Assembly (NCBI RefSeq): GCF_005048265.1
Contig: NZ_SUNH01000023.1
Coordinates: 1 to 50,794 of the forward strand
Reading direction: 5' to 3'
DNA: 50,794 nt
From: Paracoccus hibiscisoli
GTDB lineage: Bacteria > Pseudomonadota > Alphaproteobacteria > Rhodobacterales > Rhodobacteraceae
Each line of letters opens with the position of its first letter. Positions within the stretch are counted from its first letter, which is position 1. A model generated the notes under the pieces. It saw only the letters and a list, made by a program, of their open reading frames with translations. It searched no databases and had not been told where the DNA came from. Made by a program: the position numbers and the translations under genes. Shown here in pieces: positions 1 through 8,139 of this stretch.

Positions 1-61
1 GCGCAGCGTTGTAAGCGGGCCAGTTCGTCGTGCGGTAGCGGGCGGGATCGGGCTTGCTCAT
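1..61 (-). CDS. IS5-family transposase, N-terminal fragment (cut by window edge)
   Basis: The ATG lies at 61 on the minus strand and only 20 codons are visible, beginning MSKPDPARYRTTNWPAYN. This opening is typical of the small IS5-family (IS427-like group) transposases of alphaproteobacteria, which are often split over two frames. The catalytic DDE domain is outside the window, so activity cannot be judged. The visible codons are identical to those of the right copy. Confidence 0.75.
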   Translation of the reverse strand, partial: MSKPDPARYRTTNWPAYNAA

Positions 62-127
62 GCTGCCCGCCTAACCGCATGAAATCGCAATGTGAATCCC
101 TCTCAATAAAAGTTCTGCAACAACGCC
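1..127 (-). mobile_element. IS5-family insertion sequence, left copy (partial)
   Basis: Positions 1-127 are the reverse complement of the right edge of the window (from 50629), with two base differences in the noncoding leader. The shared block begins at GGCGTTGTTGCAGAAC, the likely terminal inverted repeat (end at 127 here). After a 66-nt leader comes a transposase start codon. The element runs off the left edge. Orientation is opposite to the right copy, so both transposases read outward. The family call rests on the recognisable transposase N-terminus; the rest of the element is not in the window. Confidence 0.8.
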
Positions 128-721
128 GATATAACGTCCCGATCACCCTGCATTATCCCTGCGGCGCAGCCAGCCCGTCGCCATGACAAAGCCGGAAAAC
201 TCCAGCATCCGGCGGTCCAAGGTTGGGGAGCAGGGCAGGTTGGGGCGGGGTCTACCTCAGACTGGATGAGGCGGAGGGGGTAGGGCAGCAGCCATAGTCG
301 TGGAGGCATTCCACAAAGCGCTCTTTCGCTCATGGCATGTTGCAAGATGGCAGGCATATCCGGCGGACGCTGCGGGTGCGGGCGTTCGTCCTTGGGAGTA
401 TCAGCCCCACACGCACCTGGACGTCCGCGTTACACGTCAAGGGATTGAATATGTTTGGAGTGTCGTACGTTTGGAGAGTCGAGGACCTCGATCACAGCGA
501 TCTCAACTCCCCGAGTTTCTATTCGCTCATAGGGTGAGCGCCGCGTGAACGGCGATTGGCCTATCATCCGTGCCGCTTTGACAGAGTGCCGCGGTCCACA
601 GGCCCGCCCGAACCGAGGTCTTCTCGGCCCGTGCACGACGCGCCGGTCGCGGCCTAACCCGTGGTTCCGAAAGCACGCGGCAAGGCATTCCCGCTCGCAT
701 GACGCCCTGCCGGTCAACTTT
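128..721. other. intergenic stretch without a convincing gene
   Basis: About 590 bp lie between the left IS end and the 3' end of parE. Several short open frames exist on both strands (for example 337-537 plus and 430-717 minus), but none gives a recognisable protein, a clear ribosome binding site, or codon use like the neighbours. A short direct repeat (GTTTGGAG at 453-460 and 469-476) and a small TCGAGG/CCTCGA palindrome (479-491) are visible. It may be degraded mobile or accessory DNA next to the IS; no function is assigned. Confidence 0.5.
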
Positions 722-2683
722 TTAGACGTCCAGTTCCTCGACGAAGCGGGCGTTCTCCTGGATGTATTCGAACCGCAGTTCGGGCTTCTTGCCCATCAGG
801 CGTTCGACCAGATCGCCGGTCTCGCCGCCCTCGTCGTCGTCGATGCTGACGCGGATCAGCTTGCGCGTGTTGGGGTTCATGGTCGTGTCCTTGAGGTCCT
901 TGGCGTCCATCTCGCCCAGACCCTTGAAGCGCTGGACGTCGATCTTGCCGCGCCCGCCAAGGCCCTTTTCCATCATCCGCTCCTTCTCGGCATCGTCGGA
1001 CACATAGAGGCGATGCGCCCCCTGCGTCAGGCGATACAGCGGCGGGCAGGCCAGATAGAGGTGCCCCTTGTCGATCATCGGCCGCATCTGCGTGAAAAAG
1101 AACGTCATCAGCAGAGAGGCGATATGCGCCCCGTCCACATCGGCATCGGTCATGATGATGATCTTGTCATAGCGCAGATCGTCGACGTTGAACCGGGAGC
1201 CCATGCCCACGCCAAGCGCCTGGCAGAGGTCGTTGATCTCCTGGTTGGCGCCCATCTTGGCCGATGCGGCGCCCAGCACGTTCAGGATCTTGCCGCGCAG
1301 CGGCAGCAGCGCCTGGTTGGTGCGGTCGCGGGCCATCTTGGCGGACCCACCGGCCGAATCGCCCTCGACGATGAACAGTTCTGTCCCGTCGCGGTTCGTG
1401 GCGCTGCAATCGACCAGCTTTCCGGGCAGGCGCAGCTTTTTCGTGGCGGTCTTGCGGGCGGTCTCTTTCTCCTGGCGGCGGCGCAGGCGTTCCTCGGCGC
1501 GCAGGACCAGGAAATCCAGGATCGCGCCGGCGGATTTGGTATCAGACGCCAGCCAGGTGTCGAAATGGTCGCGCACGGCGCCCTCGACCAGGCGCGCGGC
1601 CTCGGTCGTGGCCAGGCGGTCCTTGGTCTGACCCACGAATTCCGGTTCGCGGATGAAACAGCTGACCAGCGCGCAGCCGCCGATGATCAGATCCTCGCGG
1701 GTGATCTGGGCGGCCTTCTTGTTGCTGACGCGTTCGCCATAGGTGCGGATGCCCTTCAGGATCGCGGCCCAGAAGCCCATCTCGTGGGTGCCGCCCTCAG
1801 GCGTGGGGACGGTGTTGCAATAGGACTGAATGAAGCCGTCGCGCGCGGGCGTCCAGTTGATCGCCCAATCCACCTTGCCCGGCACACCGAACTTGGCCTG
1901 GAAATCGATGCTGCCCGCAAAGGGGCGATCGGAATAGGTGCTGGCGCCCGACAGCGTCTCGGTCAGGTAATCGGCCAGGCCGCCGGGGAAATGGAACGTG
2001 GCCTCGCGCGGGGTCTCTCCGTCGTCGATTTCGGTCTTCCAGCGGATCTCGACGCCGCTGAACAGATAGGCCTTGGATTTCACCATCTTCATCAGCCGCG
2101 CGGGCTTGAAGCGGTGATGGCCGAAGATCTCCTCATCGGCGTGGAAGGTCACCGTGGTGCCGCGCCGGTTCGGCGCCGCGCCGATCTTGGCCACCGGGCC
2201 CTGCGGGATACCGCGAGAGAACCGCTGTTCGAACAGCTCCTTGTTGCGGGCGACCTGCACGACCATCAGGTCCGACAGGGCGTTCACGACCGACGCACCC
2301 ACGCCGTGCAACCCGCCCGAGGTCTGATAGGTATCGCCCGAGAACTTGCCCCCTGCATGCAGCGTGCACAGGATCACCTCCAGCGCGGATTTGCCGGGGA
2401 ACTTGGGGTGCGGGTCGATGGGGATGCCGCGACCGTTGTCGCGCACGACCACGCTGAAATCGGCCAGCAGTTCGACCTCGATGCGGGTGGCGTGGCCCGC
2501 CACGGCCTCGTCCATCGAGTTGTCCAGGATTTCCGCGACCAGGTGATGCAGCGCGCGTTCGTCCGTGCCGCCGATATACATGCCGGGGCGCTTTCGCACG
2601 GGCTCCAGCCCCTCCAGCACCTCGATCGAGGAGGCGGAATAGGCGTCGCTGGCGGCATTGCCGGAAAGAAGGTCGTCGGCCAT
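722..2683 (-). CDS. parE: DNA topoisomerase IV subunit B
   Basis: This is the ATPase subunit of topoisomerase IV, which decatenates daughter chromosomes together with ParC. The GHKL ATPase domain is at the N-terminus (EILDNSMDEA, DNGRGIP and GLHGVGASVVNAL). The transducer domain is in the middle and a TOPRIM domain follows (IVEGDSAGGSAK, MTDADVDGAHIASLL). The C-terminus ends at FVEELDV, about 653 aa, normal for ParE and shorter than GyrB. The ParE-type sequence after the ATPase domain argues against GyrB. The start was set at ATG 2683 because MADDLL matches the usual alphaproteobacterial N-terminus; a GTG four codons upstream (2695) is also possible. parC is not nearby. The gene ends next to the anonymous DNA beside the left IS. 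Confidence 0.95.
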   Translation of the reverse strand: MADDLLSGNAASDAYSASSIEVLEGLEPVRKRPGMYIGGTDERALHHLVAEILDNSMDEAVAGHATRIEVELLADFSVVVRDNGRGIPIDPHPKFPGKSALEVILCTLHAGGKFSGDTYQTSGGLHGVGASVVNALSDLMVVQVARNKELFEQRFSRGIPQGPVAKIGAAPNRRGTTVTFHADEEIFGHHRFKPARLMKMVKSKAYLFSGVEIRWKTEIDDGETPREATFHFPGGLADYLTETLSGASTYSDRPFAGSIDFQAKFGVPGKVDWAINWTPARDGFIQSYCNTVPTPEGGTHEMGFWAAILKGIRTYGERVSNKKAAQITREDLIIGGCALVSCFIREPEFVGQTKDRLATTEAARLVEGAVRDHFDTWLASDTKSAGAILDFLVLRAEERLRRRQEKETARKTATKKLRLPGKLVDCSATNRDGTELFIVEGDSAGGSAKMARDRTNQALLPLRGKILNVLGAASAKMGANQEINDLCQALGVGMGSRFNVDDLRYDKIIIMTDADVDGAHIASLLMTFFFTQMRPMIDKGHLYLACPPLYRLTQGAHRLYVSDDAEKERMMEKGLGGRGKIDVQRFKGLGEMDAKDLKDTTMNPNTRKLIRVSIDDDEGGETGDLVERLMGKKPELRFEYIQENARFVEELDV

Positions 2684-2723
2684 GGGGTCGCTCACTGATC
2701 TGGGTCGGGGGCGCTTATCTCAT

Positions 2724-2775
2724 GGGGCGGGGGCGCGCGGCAAGGGGTTGTGTCCCCCGCGCGCACCGCCCCCAA
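2724..2775. terminator. GC-rich hairpin between gst and parE
   Basis: A long, slightly bulged inverted repeat (arms starting GGGGCGG GGGCGCGCGG and ending CGCGCGC ACCGCCCC) fills the gap between the stop of the glutathione transferase and the start of parE, both on the minus strand. It most likely ends the upstream transcript. There is no long T tract, as is common in high-GC genomes, so the call is by structure and position. Confidence 0.5.
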
Positions 2776-2783
2776 GGATTGCG

Positions 2784-3443
2784 CTATTCCGGTTCGGCCA
2801 GGCGGGCGGCCCACATCGCCTGGAAGGCCGGGCGGTCCTGGCAGGCCGACAGCCAGGCGCGGATCGCGGGAAAGGGCTCCATCAGCGGGCCGTGGCCTTG
2901 GGCATAGCGCACGATCTCGGCCAGGTTCAGGTCGGCCACGGTAAAGCGCCCGCCGACCAGATAGGCATGGGTCGCCAGATGATCCTCCAGCACCTTCAGC
3001 GGGCGGACCAGTCGTTCTGCGGCCTCGGCCACGATGCCCGCGTCATCCGCCGATTGCAGCGTGCCACGATTGTGCAGCATCATGATGGTCAGCGCGTCGG
3101 GTTCGATCGCGGTCGCGCCATAGATCGACCACTGGGTCATCAGCGCGTCCTCGGCATAGTCCTGGGGCCCTGCGGGGCCGCCATGCTTGCGCGCCAGGTG
3201 CAGCGTGATGGCCAGCGATTCGGACAGGACCAGCCCCTCATCCTCGATCACGGGGATGGCGCCTGCGGGCGACAGGGCCAGGAAATCGGGGCTGCGCGTG
3301 TTGGGAGAGGCGTCGGGCGCGTCGGCATTGCCGATCCGATAGGCCTGGATGACGGGCACCTGGCGGAAGGGCAGGTCCAGTTCGTGGCACAGCCAGATGA
3401 CGCGGGACGCGCGCGACCGGGTGACGCCGTGGATGGTCAGCAT
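2784..3443 (-). CDS. glutathione S-transferase family protein
   Basis: A cytosolic GST-fold protein of 219 aa. The N-terminal thioredoxin-like domain (about 1-80) has the early SRASRVIWLCHEL segment where the glutathione-activating Ser usually sits, cis-Pro in GAIPVIED and the glutathione-contacting motif LSESLAI. The helical C-terminal domain has the conserved FTVADLNLAEI capping motif. It probably conjugates glutathione to electrophiles or reduces a small substrate; the substrate cannot be told. The ATG at 3443 was chosen over an upstream TTG because MLTIHG is the natural beginning of the fold. Confidence 0.88.
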   Translation of the reverse strand: MLTIHGVTRSRASRVIWLCHELDLPFRQVPVIQAYRIGNADAPDASPNTRSPDFLALSPAGAIPVIEDEGLVLSESLAITLHLARKHGGPAGPQDYAEDALMTQWSIYGATAIEPDALTIMMLHNRGTLQSADDAGIVAEAAERLVRPLKVLEDHLATHAYLVGGRFTVADLNLAEIVRYAQGHGPLMEPFPAIRAWLSACQDRPAFQAMWAARLAEPE

Positions 3444-3477
3444 GATGGCCCCCAAAGGTTGGTGTGGCGGCCACCTT

Positions 3478-3497
3478 GGGGCGCGGGCGCGCGCCCC
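3478..3497. terminator. hairpin between hydrolase and gst
   Basis: A perfect 8-bp stem (GGGGCGCG / CGCGCCCC, 4-nt loop) lies in the 62-bp gap between the hydrolase stop (3506) and the gst start (3443), both on the minus strand. It probably terminates or attenuates hydrolase transcription before gst. Confidence 0.5.
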
Positions 3498-3505
3498 GCA
3501 ACCCC

Positions 3506-4474
3506 CTAGCGCAGGCCCGCGCGCGCCGCCGCGCGGTCGACGGCGTCGATGATCGCCTGCGGGTCGCCATGCTGGGGCATGTGGCCCTGATCGGGCAGGA
3601 TGGTCAGCGCCGCATCGGGCAGGGCGTCCGACAGGGGCAGGGCGTGGACGCTGGCGGGAACGATGGTATCGCGGGCGCCGTGGATCACCTCGACCGGCAT
3701 GGTCAGGCGCGGATATTGCGGCGACATCACCCGAAGATAGGCGCGCAACGTATTGATCTGGGACGCATTCGCGCGATAGTTCCCGCGCCGTGCGGCCAGA
3801 CCCACGCCGATGTAATCGGCATAGCCCGACGGCACCGCCTGCGGCGCAAAGATGCCCGCCATGATCCGGTTGCCCAGGGACACCGGCGCCAGCGCGGTCA
3901 GCAAGGGCGGGCCCACGCGGTCACCGAAGGGCGTCTCCAGAAAGGCATACCAGCCGGTCAGCGTGCCGGGCCAGGGCATCGTGGCGCCCGACACGATCAC
4001 CAGCGCCGCCGTGTCGCCCGGCGCGCGCAGCCCCCAGGCCAGCGCCACCGCGCCGCCGTAACTGTGGCCCAGCACGACCGGGCGGCGCACACCCAGCTGA
4101 TCGGCCGCCGCGCGCAGCAGTTCGGCCTGCGCGATGGGGTTCGGCGTCTGCGCGCCGATATCCTCGGTCCAGCCCAGGCCGGGCCGGTCAAAGGCCAGCA
4201 CGCGATAGCGCTCGGCCAGCCGGTCGGCCAGCGCAAAGGTGAAGTCGCGGCTGCTGCCGCTGGCCCCGTGCAGCAGGATCAGGTCGGGACCGCTGCCCCG
4301 GATGTCCACATGGACCGTGGTGCCCTGCACGTCGATCAGCTGGCCCGTGGGGGGAAACTCGGCCTCGAACGCGGCCTCGCGGGCCGAGGCGCGGGCATCG
4401 ACCACGCGCCCGCAGCCGGCCAGCATCAGCCCCGTCACGGCAAGCCCCATCAGGGTATAGGCCAGTCGTCTCAT
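3506..4474 (-). CDS. alpha/beta hydrolase, predicted lipoprotein
   Basis: This 322-aa alpha/beta-hydrolase-fold protein starts with a lipoprotein signal (MRRLAYTLMGLAVTGLMLAGC, Cys about residue 21), so it is probably membrane-anchored facing the periplasm. The oxyanion region is LLHGASGSS, the nucleophile elbow GHSYGG carries the catalytic Ser, the acid is probably Asp in HGARDTIVP, and the catalytic His is in DQGHMPQHG. The natural substrate (ester, epoxide or other) is unknown. The ATG at 4474 has a good GGAGAG site just upstream and begins the signal peptide; a longer open frame to 4705 lacks support. It is divergent from the DUF1007 gene. Confidence 0.88.
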   Translation of the reverse strand: MRRLAYTLMGLAVTGLMLAGCGRVVDARASAREAAFEAEFPPTGQLIDVQGTTVHVDIRGSGPDLILLHGASGSSRDFTFALADRLAERYRVLAFDRPGLGWTEDIGAQTPNPIAQAELLRAAADQLGVRRPVVLGHSYGGAVALAWGLRAPGDTAALVIVSGATMPWPGTLTGWYAFLETPFGDRVGPPLLTALAPVSLGNRIMAGIFAPQAVPSGYADYIGVGLAARRGNYRANASQINTLRAYLRVMSPQYPRLTMPVEVIHGARDTIVPASVHALPLSDALPDAALTILPDQGHMPQHGDPQAIIDAVDRAAARAGLR

Positions 4475-4628
4475 GCGGTCTCTCCTTGCGCTTGACGGGG
4501 ACAGACACGCAGCACGGGGCGCCGGGGTTGCAGGTCTGCGGTCGGGGCCCGGCTGGCAAAGGGGTGATTTGCACGCCGGGCGCAACGCGGGTAACTGGAA
4601 GCGCCGTCCTTGCCAAGGTGTCCGAGCG

Positions 4629-5294
4629 ATGTTCCTGCGATCCTGCCTTGCCGCCCTGATGATCCTGCCGCCCGCGGGCGCGCTGGCCCATCCGCATCTG
4701 TTCATCGATGCGGCGCTGGAGCTGGTCTATGACGATCAGGGCGCCCTGTCGCAGGTGGCGGTCGAATGGCGCTATGACGCCTTCTATTCGCTGCTGATCA
4801 TCGAGGATCTGGGCCTGGATCCCGATGGCGACGGCATCCTGACGCCCGACGAGCAGGCCGCCCTGCAGGGCTTTGACGCGGAGTGGGAGCCGGGCTTTGA
4901 CGGGCGGCTGTATCTGGGCGTCGAAGGCCGCCGCATCGCCCTGCGCGACGGGCGCGACTTCACGGCGCGCTATGAGGATGGGCAGCTGATCTCGCGCCAT
5001 TGGCGCGACCTTGAGACGCCTCTGGACGGGGCGCTGCCGCTGCTGGTGCAGGTCTATGATCCCGAATATTATGTGCAGTTCAGCATTCCCGAACCGCCCG
5101 CCATCACCGGCGCCGATTGCGTGGCCGACCTGCGCATGGGCGATCCGTTCGCGGCCGCCGATGCCTATGCCCGCGCCGTGGCCGAGGCCTTGGGCGAGGG
5201 GGCCGAGACAAGCCCCGAACAGGAGATGCTGGTGGTCGATATCGGATCGGTCGGCGCCGATGAGATCCGCGTCCGCTGCGGGCCGGACGCATGA
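4629..5294 (+). CDS. DUF1007 family protein (periplasmic, metal-transport associated)
   Basis: A 221-aa protein with a signal peptide (FLRSCLAALMILPPAGALA) followed by the HPHLFIDAALELVYD opening typical of DUF1007 proteins. An EF-hand-like loop, DPDGDGILTPDE, is visible near residue 65 and could bind Ca2+ or another divalent ion. It overlaps the next gene, a NicO-family transporter, by 4 bp (ATGA), the arrangement usual for this family. That suggests a periplasmic accessory to Ni/Co, or possibly Zn or Cu, handling. Biochemical function is not established. Confidence 0.85.
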   Translation: MFLRSCLAALMILPPAGALAHPHLFIDAALELVYDDQGALSQVAVEWRYDAFYSLLIIEDLGLDPDGDGILTPDEQAALQGFDAEWEPGFDGRLYLGVEGRRIALRDGRDFTARYEDGQLISRHWRDLETPLDGALPLLVQVYDPEYYVQFSIPEPPAITGADCVADLRMGDPFAAADAYARAVAEALGEGAETSPEQEMLVVDIGSVGADEIRVRCGPDA

Positions 5295-6199
5295 GCGGGG
5301 CCCTGTCGCGCGTCGTGGCACTGGTCGGGCTGGCCGTGGGGCTGGTACTGGTGGCGCTGTGGCTGGGCGGCGGCCTGGCCGGGATCGAATATTGGGCGAC
5401 CCAGCAACAGCGCAGCGCCCAGAACCTGATGGCCGGCGCCCTGCGCGCGCTGCGCGCCGGAGAGCCGGGGGCGGTCGCCTCGTTGATGGGGCTGTGCCTT
5501 GCCTATGGCGTGGCCCATGCGGTGGGCCCCGGTCACGGCAAGGTGATCATCGGCACCTATGGTTTCGGCGCGCAGGTGCCTTTTGCGCGGCTGGCAGGCC
5601 TGTCGGTCGCGGCATCGGTGGCGCAGGCGGGGACCGCCGTGGCGCTGGTCTGGGGCGGCATCACCCTCCTGGACCTGGGCCGGGAGGCCCTGACCGAGCT
5701 GTCCGAGGTCGTGATGGCGCAGGTCAGCACGGTGATGATCGCGCTGGTCGGCCTGTGGCTGGCGCTGCGTGGTGCCCGCATGCTGCGGTCCGAGGCCGCG
5801 CGCCATCACCACGACCACCACCATCACGACGGCTGCGGCTGCGGCCACGCGCATGGTCCCACGCCCCAGCAGGTCGCCCAGACCCGGTCCCTGCGCGACG
5901 GGCTGCTGGTCGTGGCGGGCATCGCCGCGCGGCCCTGCACGGGGGCGCTGTTCCTGCTGATCCTGACCTGGCGGATGGGCATCTTCGGCATCGGCATGCT
6001 GGGCACGCTGGCGATGGGCCTGGGCACCGCGCTGGTCACCGTGGGCGTCGCGGGTCTGGCGGTCTGGGCGCGTCAGGGCAGCGTCGCGCTGTTCCCCGCG
6101 ACCGGCCCCTGGGCGCAGCTGGGCCGCTGGCTGCCCGGCGCGATGCAGCTGGGGGCGGGGCTGCTGATCGCCGCCATCTCGGTCGCGGTGCTGCTTTAG
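5291..6199 (+). CDS. NicO/RcnA-type nickel-cobalt transporter
   Basis: An integral membrane protein of 302 aa with about six hydrophobic segments. The signature AVGPGHGKVIIGTYG lies near residue 80. The cytoplasmic-looking loop around residues 175-195 is very His- and Cys-rich (HHHDHHHHDGCGCGHAHG) and probably binds metal. The family moves Ni2+ or Co2+, as efflux in RcnA or uptake in other members. Direction and metal cannot be read from sequence. It is translationally coupled to the DUF1007 gene. The ccoGHIS operon starts 72 bp downstream behind its own FnrL box, so it is probably a separate transcription unit. Confidence 0.85.
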   Translation: MSGALSRVVALVGLAVGLVLVALWLGGGLAGIEYWATQQQRSAQNLMAGALRALRAGEPGAVASLMGLCLAYGVAHAVGPGHGKVIIGTYGFGAQVPFARLAGLSVAASVAQAGTAVALVWGGITLLDLGREALTELSEVVMAQVSTVMIALVGLWLALRGARMLRSEAARHHHDHHHHDGCGCGHAHGPTPQQVAQTRSLRDGLLVVAGIAARPCTGALFLLILTWRMGIFGIGMLGTLAMGLGTALVTVGVAGLAVWARQGSVALFPATGPWAQLGRWLPGAMQLGAGLLIAAISVAVLL

Positions 6200-6205
6200 T
6201 GGGGG

Positions 6206-6219
6206 TTGATCCAGGTCAA
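6206..6219 (+). promoter_or_regulatory. FnrL/FNR-type box upstream of ccoG
   Basis: TTGATCCAGGTCAA matches the TTGAY-N4-RTCAA consensus of FNR/FixK-family regulators exactly. It lies about 60 bp upstream of the ccoG start. A centre at 6212.5 would fit a class II activator site (-41.5) for a start near 6254. It implies low-oxygen induction of ccoGHIS, as known for cbb3 genes in Rhodobacter and Paracoccus. Confidence 0.85.
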
Positions 6220-6271
6220 GGCGGGGCGCACCCCCGCGCCCTAGACCGGGCAGGCGATACAGGAGCCTGCC

Positions 6272-7684
6272 ATGACCACGCCGCTGGAGACCCCCAGCCT
6301 ATACGCCCCACGCGAGCCGATCTTTCCCAAGCGCGTCAGTGGACATTTCCGCCGCCTGAAATGGGCGGCGATGGCCGTTCTGCTGGCGATCTACTATGTC
6401 ACGCCCTGGCTGCGGTGGGACCGCGGCCCCGCCATGCCCGATCAGGCGGTGCTGGTCGACATGGCGAACCGGCGGTTCTTCTTCTTCTGGATCGAGATCT
6501 GGCCGCATGAATTCTATTTCGTCGCGGGCCTTCTGGTCATGGCGGGGCTGGGGCTGTTCCTGTTCACCTCGGCCCTGGGGCGGGTCTGGTGCGGCTATGC
6601 CTGCCCGCAGACGGTCTGGACCGACCTGTTCATCCTGGTCGAACGCTGGATCGAGGGCGACCGCAACGCCCGCATCCGCCTGCACCGCGCGCCCTGGTCG
6701 CTGTCCAAGGCGCGGCTGCGGATCACCAAATGGGCGGCCTGGCTGCTGATCGCGCTGGCGACGGGCGGGGCCTGGGTGTTCTATTTCACCGACGCGCCGA
6801 CGCTGGCGCGCGATCTGCTGGCGGGGCAGGCGCATCCGGTGGCCTGGGCGACCATCGCCATCCTGACCGCCACCACCTTCATCTTCGGCGGCTTTGCCCG
6901 CGAACAGATCTGCATCTATGCCTGCCCCTGGCCGCGCATCCAGGCCGCCATGATGGACGAGGACACGCTGACCGTCGCCTATCGCGACTGGCGCGGAGAG
7001 CCGCGCGGCAAGGGCGCGGGGGCGGGCGACTGCATCGACTGCATGGCCTGCGTGAACGTCTGCCCGACCGGCATCGACATCCGCGACGGACAGCAGCTGG
7101 CCTGCATCACCTGCGCGCTGTGCATCGATGCCTGTGACGCGATGATGGACCGCACCGGCAAGCCGCGCGGCCTGATCGGCTATCTGGCCCTGTCGGATGA
7201 GACGGCCGAACGCGCGGGCCAGCCCGTGCGCAGCGTCTGGCGGCATCTGCTGCGGCCGCGCATGGCGGTCTATACGGTGCTGTGGTCGGGCATCGGGGTG
7301 CTGCTGATCGTGGGCCTGGCGCTGCGGTCGCAGGTGGATCTGAACGTCACGCCGGTGCGCAATCCGCTGTATGTGACGCTGTCGGACGGCACCATCCGCA
7401 ACGCCTATGAGCTGCGCCTGCGCAACAAGCAGCATCACGACGTCACCTATCAACTGGGCATCGAATCCGGGGCGCCCCTGTCCATCGCCATCGAAGGTGA
7501 ACTGGCGGGCCACATCACCGTGCCGCCCGACCAGACCCTGACGCGGCGCGTCTATCTGTCCGCCGACCCCCGCAGCCCGCTGGCCAGCGCCGGGTCCGAA
7601 CCTGTCACCCTGACCGCCCGCGATCTGGACGGGCCCGCCTCCGCGCGGATCAGGACCGTCTTTCACGGAAGGGATGCACGATGA
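6272..7684 (+). CDS. ccoG: cbb3 oxidase assembly protein CcoG (RdxA/FixG-like)
   Basis: A membrane-bound ferredoxin-like protein of 470 aa needed for copper delivery during cbb3-type cytochrome c oxidase assembly; family work points to reduction of Cu2+. N-terminal transmembrane helices are followed by cysteine motifs YACPQT and YACPWPRIQ. Two 4Fe-4S cluster motifs then appear near residues 250-290 (CIDCMACVNVCP, CITCALCIDACD). The C-terminal half is an Ig-like FixG domain preceded by another helix (WSGIGVLLIVGLAL). AGGAG at 6261-6265 serves the ATG at 6272. The first gene of ccoGHIS, under the FnrL box; it overlaps ccoH by 4 bp. Confidence 0.95.
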   Translation: MTTPLETPSLYAPREPIFPKRVSGHFRRLKWAAMAVLLAIYYVTPWLRWDRGPAMPDQAVLVDMANRRFFFFWIEIWPHEFYFVAGLLVMAGLGLFLFTSALGRVWCGYACPQTVWTDLFILVERWIEGDRNARIRLHRAPWSLSKARLRITKWAAWLLIALATGGAWVFYFTDAPTLARDLLAGQAHPVAWATIAILTATTFIFGGFAREQICIYACPWPRIQAAMMDEDTLTVAYRDWRGEPRGKGAGAGDCIDCMACVNVCPTGIDIRDGQQLACITCALCIDACDAMMDRTGKPRGLIGYLALSDETAERAGQPVRSVWRHLLRPRMAVYTVLWSGIGVLLIVGLALRSQVDLNVTPVRNPLYVTLSDGTIRNAYELRLRNKQHHDVTYQLGIESGAPLSIAIEGELAGHITVPPDQTLTRRVYLSADPRSPLASAGSEPVTLTARDLDGPASARIRTVFHGRDAR

Positions 7685-8139
7685 AACGCGAACTGACCGG
7701 CGGCCATGTCCTGGCCATCACGCTTGCGGCCTTCGGCACCATCATCGGGGTCAACCTGGTGATGGCCGCCAACGCGATCAGCAGCTTTCCGGGGGTCGAG
7801 ACGGCCAGCCCCTATGTCGCCTCGCAGCATTTCCAGGCCGACCGCGCCGCCCAGCAGCAGCTGGGCTGGCAGGCCGATCTGACCCTGGTCGAGGGGCGCC
7901 TGGCGCTGCATCTGACCGATGCCCAGGGCCAGGGCGTCGCGCCCCGCACGCTGCAGCTGATGCTGCGCCGGCCCACGCACCAGGCCTCGGACCAGCAGCC
8001 ACGCCTGAACCCCGAGGGGCCGGGCCGCTGGACCGCGCGCGTCGATCTGGCGCCCGGCAACTGGAACGCCGACCTGATCGCCGAAGCCCATGACGGCACC
8101 GGCTATCGCCTGCGCCTGCCTTTGCATGTGAGGCCCTGA
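7681..8139 (+). CDS. ccoH: cbb3 oxidase assembly protein CcoH (FixH)
   Basis: A 152-aa FixH-family protein with one N-terminal transmembrane helix (LAITLAAFGTIIGVNLVMAA) and a periplasmic beta-rich domain. The family motif region FPGVETASPYVASQHFQ follows the helix. CcoH is needed for stable assembly of the CcoNOQP complex and interacts with CcoN and CcoI in related bacteria. It overlaps ccoG (ATGA) and ends at the first base of ccoI, so the three are translationally coupled. Confidence 0.92.
   Translation: MKRELTGGHVLAITLAAFGTIIGVNLVMAANAISSFPGVETASPYVASQHFQADRAAQQQLGWQADLTLVEGRLALHLTDAQGQGVAPRTLQLMLRRPTHQASDQQPRLNPEGPGRWTARVDLAPGNWNADLIAEAHDGTGYRLRLPLHVRP

Noticed and set aside
453..481. 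two GTTTGGAG repeats as the start of a CRISPR-like array
   Set aside because: Only two short units with an 8-bp gap, no further repeats and no cas genes.
300..717. short open frames 300-548, 337-537 (plus) and 430-717 (minus) next to the left IS
   Set aside because: They have no recognisable domain, no good ribosome site and unlikely composition; treated as non-coding.
545..2698. 717-codon plus-strand frame opposite parE, and similar long antisense frames over maeB, prpE, aroA and ppiD
   Set aside because: High-GC DNA yields long antisense frames; their translations are low-complexity Ala/Arg/Gly/His-rich and the opposite strand encodes well-known enzymes.
4480..4628. possible cobalamin or metal riboswitch upstream of the DUF1007/NicO pair
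   Set aside because: I found no convincing B12-box or other conserved riboswitch core; the stretch is simply GC-rich.
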